DNA from: an uncultured Clostridia bacterium
GTDB taxonomy: Bacteria; Bacillota; Clostridia; Oscillospirales; Ruminococcaceae
Length of the DNA: 64,000 bases
Assembly: GCA_947631115.1 (NCBI GenBank)
Contig: CANRKB010000004.1
Coordinates: 1-64,000 of the forward strand
Direction: 5' to 3'
The first letter of the stretch is position 1; the number at the start of each line of letters is the position of its first letter. Position numbers and translations under genes: made by a program. Positions 60,807 through 64,000 of the stretch are shown one piece after another. The notes beneath the pieces are model-generated. The model saw only the letters and a program-made list of their open reading frames with translations. It had not been told where the DNA came from and ran no database searches.

Positions 60807-61562
60807 TCAGTGACGCTCCAGTGTCAATATAAGAGGCTCGCCGCTTGTAATTGCTACGGTATGCTCAAAGTGGCACGAAAGGCTGTTGTCGGTCGTGACG
60901 ACCGTCCACTTGTCGCCGAGTATCTTTACCTCGCGGAAATGAGAATTTACCATTGGCTCTATCGCGATAGTCATTCCCGGCATAAGGCGCGGTCCGTGAC
61001 CTGCCTTTCCTTCGTTGGGTACTTCGGGATCTTCGTGCATTTCGCGTCCTATCCCGTGTCCTATAAACTTTTCCGCTACGGCGTAACCTCCGCTCTTGAC
61101 GTGAGTTTCAATCGCGTGTGATATGTCGCCTATGCGGTTTCCCGCGACTGCCTTTTCGATGCCCTTGTAGAGAGCTTCTTCGGTAAATTTCATCAGCCGT
61201 TTCGCTTCATCGGAAATTTCTCCGACAGCGAATGTCTTTGTATTGTCGCCCATAAATCCGTCAAGCTCGGCTACTATGTCGCATGACAGGATGTCGCCGT
61301 CTTTCAGGATCTTTTTCTTATTCGGGATCCCGTGTATCAGCTCCTCGTTTACCGAAAAGCAGTTGTGACCCGGAAATCCTCCGTATCCCTTGCAGGGGCA
61401 ATGACCGCCGTGCGACACGATATAGTCGTTTACGATCCTGTCGAGTTCCCACGTGGAAATGCCCGCGACAGCGTTCTTTCCCGCAAGAGCCAGAGCCTGC
61501 GCCGCAAGCTCTCCCGCTTTCATCATTCCTTTAAGTTCGGTCTGATTCTTTATAGAGATCAT
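60807..61562 (-). CDS. map: methionine aminopeptidase, type I
   Basis: The 251-residue metalloenzyme removes N-terminal Met. Ligand regions are LSCDIVAELDGFMGDNTKTF, FIGHGIGREMHEDPEVPN and AIEPMV. The N-terminal half contains HGGHCPCKGYGGFPGHNCFS. It follows adk by one base, in the usual operon order. Confidence 0.97.
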   Translation of the reverse strand: MISIKNQTELKGMMKAGELAAQALALAGKNAVAGISTWELDRIVNDYIVSHGGHCPCKGYGGFPGHNCFSVNEELIHGIPNKKKILKDGDILSCDIVAELDGFMGDNTKTFAVGEISDEAKRLMKFTEEALYKGIEKAVAGNRIGDISHAIETHVKSGGYAVAEKFIGHGIGREMHEDPEVPNEGKAGHGPRLMPGMTIAIEPMVNSHFREVKILGDKWTVVTTDNSLSCHFEHTVAITSGEPLILTLERH

Positions 61563-61563
61563 T

Positions 61564-62199
61564 TTATTCGCCCTTTATTGCCGCAAGCGTCAGACGAGAG
61601 GTTTCGGATATCTCGTTCTGTCCTTTTACGGTAACGAGCTTTCCTCTCTTTTCATAATAATCCTTTAGCGGAGCGGTCTTTTCATGATAGGTTTTAAGAC
61701 GCGCAAGGACCGTTTCGGGCTTGTCGTCTATTCTCTGTACGACCTTTGCGCCGCAAGCGTCGCATATTCCCTCGACCTTTGTGGGCTTATACTCTATGTG
61801 ATAGGAATTTCCGCAGCCCTCGCAGACTCTTCTTCCGCTCATGCGGGCGATTATCGCGTCATCGGGAACGTCTATCTCGATGACCTTGTCGATCTCAACT
61901 CCCATGCTTTCGAGCGCTTCAGCCTGCTGTACCGTTCTCGGAAAACCGTCGAGGATAAAGCCGTTTTGTGCGTCGGGCTGAGCTATTCTGTCCTTTAAGA
62001 TGCCGATAACGACTTCGTCCGGAACAAGCTCTCCCGCGTCCATATAGCTCTTAGCCTTTAGTCCTGCCTCAGTCGAATTTTTTACTGCCTCGCGGAGCAT
62101 ATTTCCCGTAGAAATAGCGGGGATATTCAGCTCCTTGCATACGACCTCTGCTTGTGTGCCTTTGCCGGCGCCCGGTGCGCCAAGGAATATCATATTCAT
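61564..62199 (-). CDS. adk: adenylate kinase, zinc-lid form
   Basis: The 211-residue enzyme has the P-loop GAPGAGKGTQ, the NMP-binding DGFPRT and the long LID with four Cys (CEGCG ... CDACG), the zinc-binding form typical of Gram-positives. It lies between secY and map. Confidence 0.98.
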   Translation of the reverse strand: MNMIFLGAPGAGKGTQAEVVCKELNIPAISTGNMLREAVKNSTEAGLKAKSYMDAGELVPDEVVIGILKDRIAQPDAQNGFILDGFPRTVQQAEALESMGVEIDKVIEIDVPDDAIIARMSGRRVCEGCGNSYHIEYKPTKVEGICDACGAKVVQRIDDKPETVLARLKTYHEKTAPLKDYYEKRGKLVTVKGQNEISETSRLTLAAIKGE

Positions 62200-62277
62200 A
62201 AGTTACTCTCCTGACTTACAGCTTAGATTCCTGCGGCATACTTAAAGCCGAAGCTTTAAGCAGACCGCATTTTACAC

Positions 62278-63621
62278 TTAATCCAAAAATCCCGGGTGAT
62301 GACGCATCGTGATCTGGCTCTCAAGAGTACGAACAGTTTCGAGAGCAACGCCGACAACGATAAGAAGCGTTGTACCGCCCAGTGAAAGTCCCGAGAAGTT
62401 CGGGTTTATCCACGAGAGGATTATCGGCAAAATCGCGATTATACCGAGGAAAATTGCGCCAATAAGAGTTATTTTGTTCAGCGAATTATAGATGAAGTCC
62501 GACGTGGGCTTTCCGGGGCGATAGCCGGGGATTGCACCGTTGTTTTTCTTCAGGTTGTTCGCTATTTCGATAGGATTGTACGAAATCGCAACGTAGAAAT
62601 AGTTGAACGCGATTATCAGTACAAAGTAGATTATTGCGTAACCCACGGAACTCTGGCTGAAGAACTGCACAAAGCCCTCCCAGAACGGGTGTCCGCTCGA
62701 ACCGTCGCCTCTGATTCCGAAGAAGAACAAGATCGTCTGCGGAAGCGACATTATCGACATTGCAAAGATTATCGGCATAACGCCGCTCATTGCAACTTTA
62801 ATCGGGATATGAGTTGACTGTCCGCCGTACATTTTGCGTCCAACGACGCGCTTTGCGTACTGAACGGGTATCCTGCGCTCTGCGTTTGTCATAAAGATAA
62901 CGAACCAGATCATTGCCGCGTACATGATTACAACGATAACTACGAAGATAATGTTCTTCATATCCTGCTGGCAAAGTCTGACGAAAGTCTGTATCTGGTC
63001 GGGGAAACGAGCGACGATACCTGCGAAGAGTATCATTGAAATTCCGTTTCCTATGCCGTTTTCGTTTATTCTGTCGCCGAGCCAGATAATAACGCAAGCT
63101 CCTGCGACAAAGCAAGCGATTATGGTCGCCGCGGAAAGTATCTGCGCGAACAAGTCGGCTTTCTCGCCATACTTTAAGATCTCAACATGGTAGCCGTCTA
63201 CGCTGGTTCCGTTTCTTAAAGAGAAATAGAACGCGGTCGCCTGTAAAAGCGCAATTCCGAGAGCGACATATTTTGTGATCTTGTTTATCTTTTTACGTCC
63301 CGGCTCGCCCTCTTTTGAGAGCTTTTCAAGCGGCGGTATCGCAACCGTAAGCAGCTGGATAATGATCGACGCGTTGATGTAGGGAGTAATTGACATAGCT
63401 AGGAGCGTTCCGTTTCCGAGAGCGCCGCCCGTCATGGTATCGAGATAGCTGAGCAGTGAAGCTCCGTCTATCATGTTCGATATGGCGGTGTTGTCGAGGA
63501 AAGGAACGAAAATGCATGAACCCAAGCGGAATATGACGAGGATAAACAGTGTGTACAAGATCTTTTTGCGAAGCTGGGTATCTACCCAAGCGTTACGAAA
63601 GACCTGAAGCATTCCGTTCAA
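62278..63621 (-). CDS. secY: preprotein translocase subunit SecY
   Basis: The 447-residue protein has ten membrane helices and the SecY signatures (GALGNGTLLAMSITPYINASIIIQLL region, RIPVQYAKR, PGKPTSDFI). It is the housekeeping translocon. The start is TTG at 63621, with AGGTGA located in the end of rplO; the next ATG is three codons in. The rplO stop and the secY start are adjacent. Confidence 0.97.
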   Translation of the reverse strand: MNGMLQVFRNAWVDTQLRKKILYTLFILVIFRLGSCIFVPFLDNTAISNMIDGASLLSYLDTMTGGALGNGTLLAMSITPYINASIIIQLLTVAIPPLEKLSKEGEPGRKKINKITKYVALGIALLQATAFYFSLRNGTSVDGYHVEILKYGEKADLFAQILSAATIIACFVAGACVIIWLGDRINENGIGNGISMILFAGIVARFPDQIQTFVRLCQQDMKNIIFVVIVVIMYAAMIWFVIFMTNAERRIPVQYAKRVVGRKMYGGQSTHIPIKVAMSGVMPIIFAMSIMSLPQTILFFFGIRGDGSSGHPFWEGFVQFFSQSSVGYAIIYFVLIIAFNYFYVAISYNPIEIANNLKKNNGAIPGYRPGKPTSDFIYNSLNKITLIGAIFLGIIAILPIILSWINPNFSGLSLGGTTLLIVVGVALETVRTLESQITMRHHPGFLD

Positions 63622-64000
63622 TTACATCACCTCAGCCTTTCCGCCCGCCTTTTCTATTTTTTCCTTAGCTGTCGCCGTAAACTTTGCAGCCTTTACGGTG
63701 AGCTTCTTTGTAAGTTCGCCGTTGCCTAAGATCTTTACGCCGTCTTTGACATTCTTTATTGCGCCTGCTTCGATAAGAGCCTGCGCGTCAACCTCCGCTC
63801 CGTCCTCAAAGCGCTTTTCAAGCTCGGATACGTTCACTGCCGCAAATTCCTTTGCGAAGATGTTGTTAAATCCGCGCTTGGGCATTCTTCTCTGAAGCGG
63901 CATCTGTCCGCCCTCAAAACCGGGTCTTATAGATCCGCCCGAACGAGCTTTCTGACCTTTGTGTCCCTTACCGGCGGTCTTTCCGTTTCCTGAGCCGTGA
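63622..64000 (-). CDS. rplO: 50S ribosomal protein L15 (partial, 5' end outside window)
   Basis: The frame runs off the window edge at 64000. The visible part starts [20 protein letters not shown] and continues [18 protein letters not shown], the hallmark of L15, and ends in GKAEVM. About 20 N-terminal residues are missing. It precedes secY as usual. Confidence 0.95.
   Translation of the reverse strand, partial: HGSGNGKTAGKGHKGQKARSGGSIRPGFEGGQMPLQRRMPKRGFNNIFAKEFAAVNVSELEKRFEDGAEVDAQALIEAGAIKNVKDGVKILGNGELTKKLTVKAAKFTATAKEKIEKAGGKAEVM

Overview
The window is a chromosomal segment of a low-to-mid GC, endospore-forming member of the Clostridia. I infer the Oscillospiraceae/Ruminococcaceae from overall protein style, but only the Clostridia level is well supported. 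The evidence is a spoVAC-spoVAD-spoVAE cluster (dipicolinate channel), sigma-A type promoters with strong GGAGG-type ribosome binding sites, zinc-dependent Firmicutes forms of Adk and L36, a THF riboswitch in front of an ECF folate gene, and the usual Firmicutes order of the end of the ribosomal-protein operon. No tRNA, rRNA, CRISPR array, transposase or prophage gene is visible.

Layout. 1-6.0 kb (minus): ftsE-ftsX, a small unknown gene, a CtpA-type S41 protease, greA, lysS and a PP-loop ATPase. 6.2-7.3 kb (minus): a CdaR/PucR-type regulator, divergent from metG. 7.6-13.8 kb (plus): metG-tatD, then a CorC-like CBS protein, nth, a DUF4085 protein and an amidohydrolase. 13.8-21.4 kb (minus): a packed operon nudix-secA2-mnmE-GNAT-trkA-trkA-GH26-like lipoprotein. 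21.5-22.2 kb (plus): a HAD phosphatase from a back-to-back promoter. 22.4-24.3 kb (minus): spoVA genes. 24.6-27.6 kb: a membrane diguanylate cyclase (minus) divergent from a small alarmone synthetase (plus). 28-32 kb (plus): a cytidylate-kinase-like protein, thrS, an SseB-like protein and a glycosyltransferase. 32.5-34.7 kb: cobO (minus) and an LRR lipoprotein (plus). 35.2-44.7 kb (minus): one long operon starting with a bactofilin and an unknown membrane protein and continuing through the complete F1Fo ATP synthase, including a 41-residue membrane protein between atpA and atpG. 45-47 kb (minus): folT-proC-ppiB behind a THF riboswitch. 47.2-55.7 kb (minus): pfkA, then separately a run of RING/zinc-ribbon membrane protein, GT-C-like membrane protein, trkH, trmN6, rsmI, a 55-residue membrane protein, ygjP and a HAD phosphatase. 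55.9-56.9 kb (plus): two related AT-rich small secreted proteins. 57-64 kb (minus): rplO(partial)-secY-adk-map-KOW-infA-rpmJ-rpsM-rpsK-rpsD-rpoA-rplQ.

Two themes stand out. First, intergenic spaces carry a mosaic of small non-coding repeats: nested hairpin elements with CTGT..ATAAAGCC ends, GC-rich palindromic modules, and simple motif arrays built from CTCTAGC, TTACCTC and TACAGTG units, some forming terminators. One nested hairpin element lies inside the ATP synthase operon. Second, translation starts are unusual: ATA is the best-supported start of both atpG and the PP-loop ATPase, CTG is favoured for spoVAC, and one secreted protein has a good ribosome binding site and signal peptide but no start codon between them. 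Other points worth attention are a c-subunit with a second carboxylate at the ion-binding position (as in two-carboxylate Na+ rotors), a GH26-like lipoprotein that has lost both catalytic glutamates, and several conserved-looking small membrane proteins.
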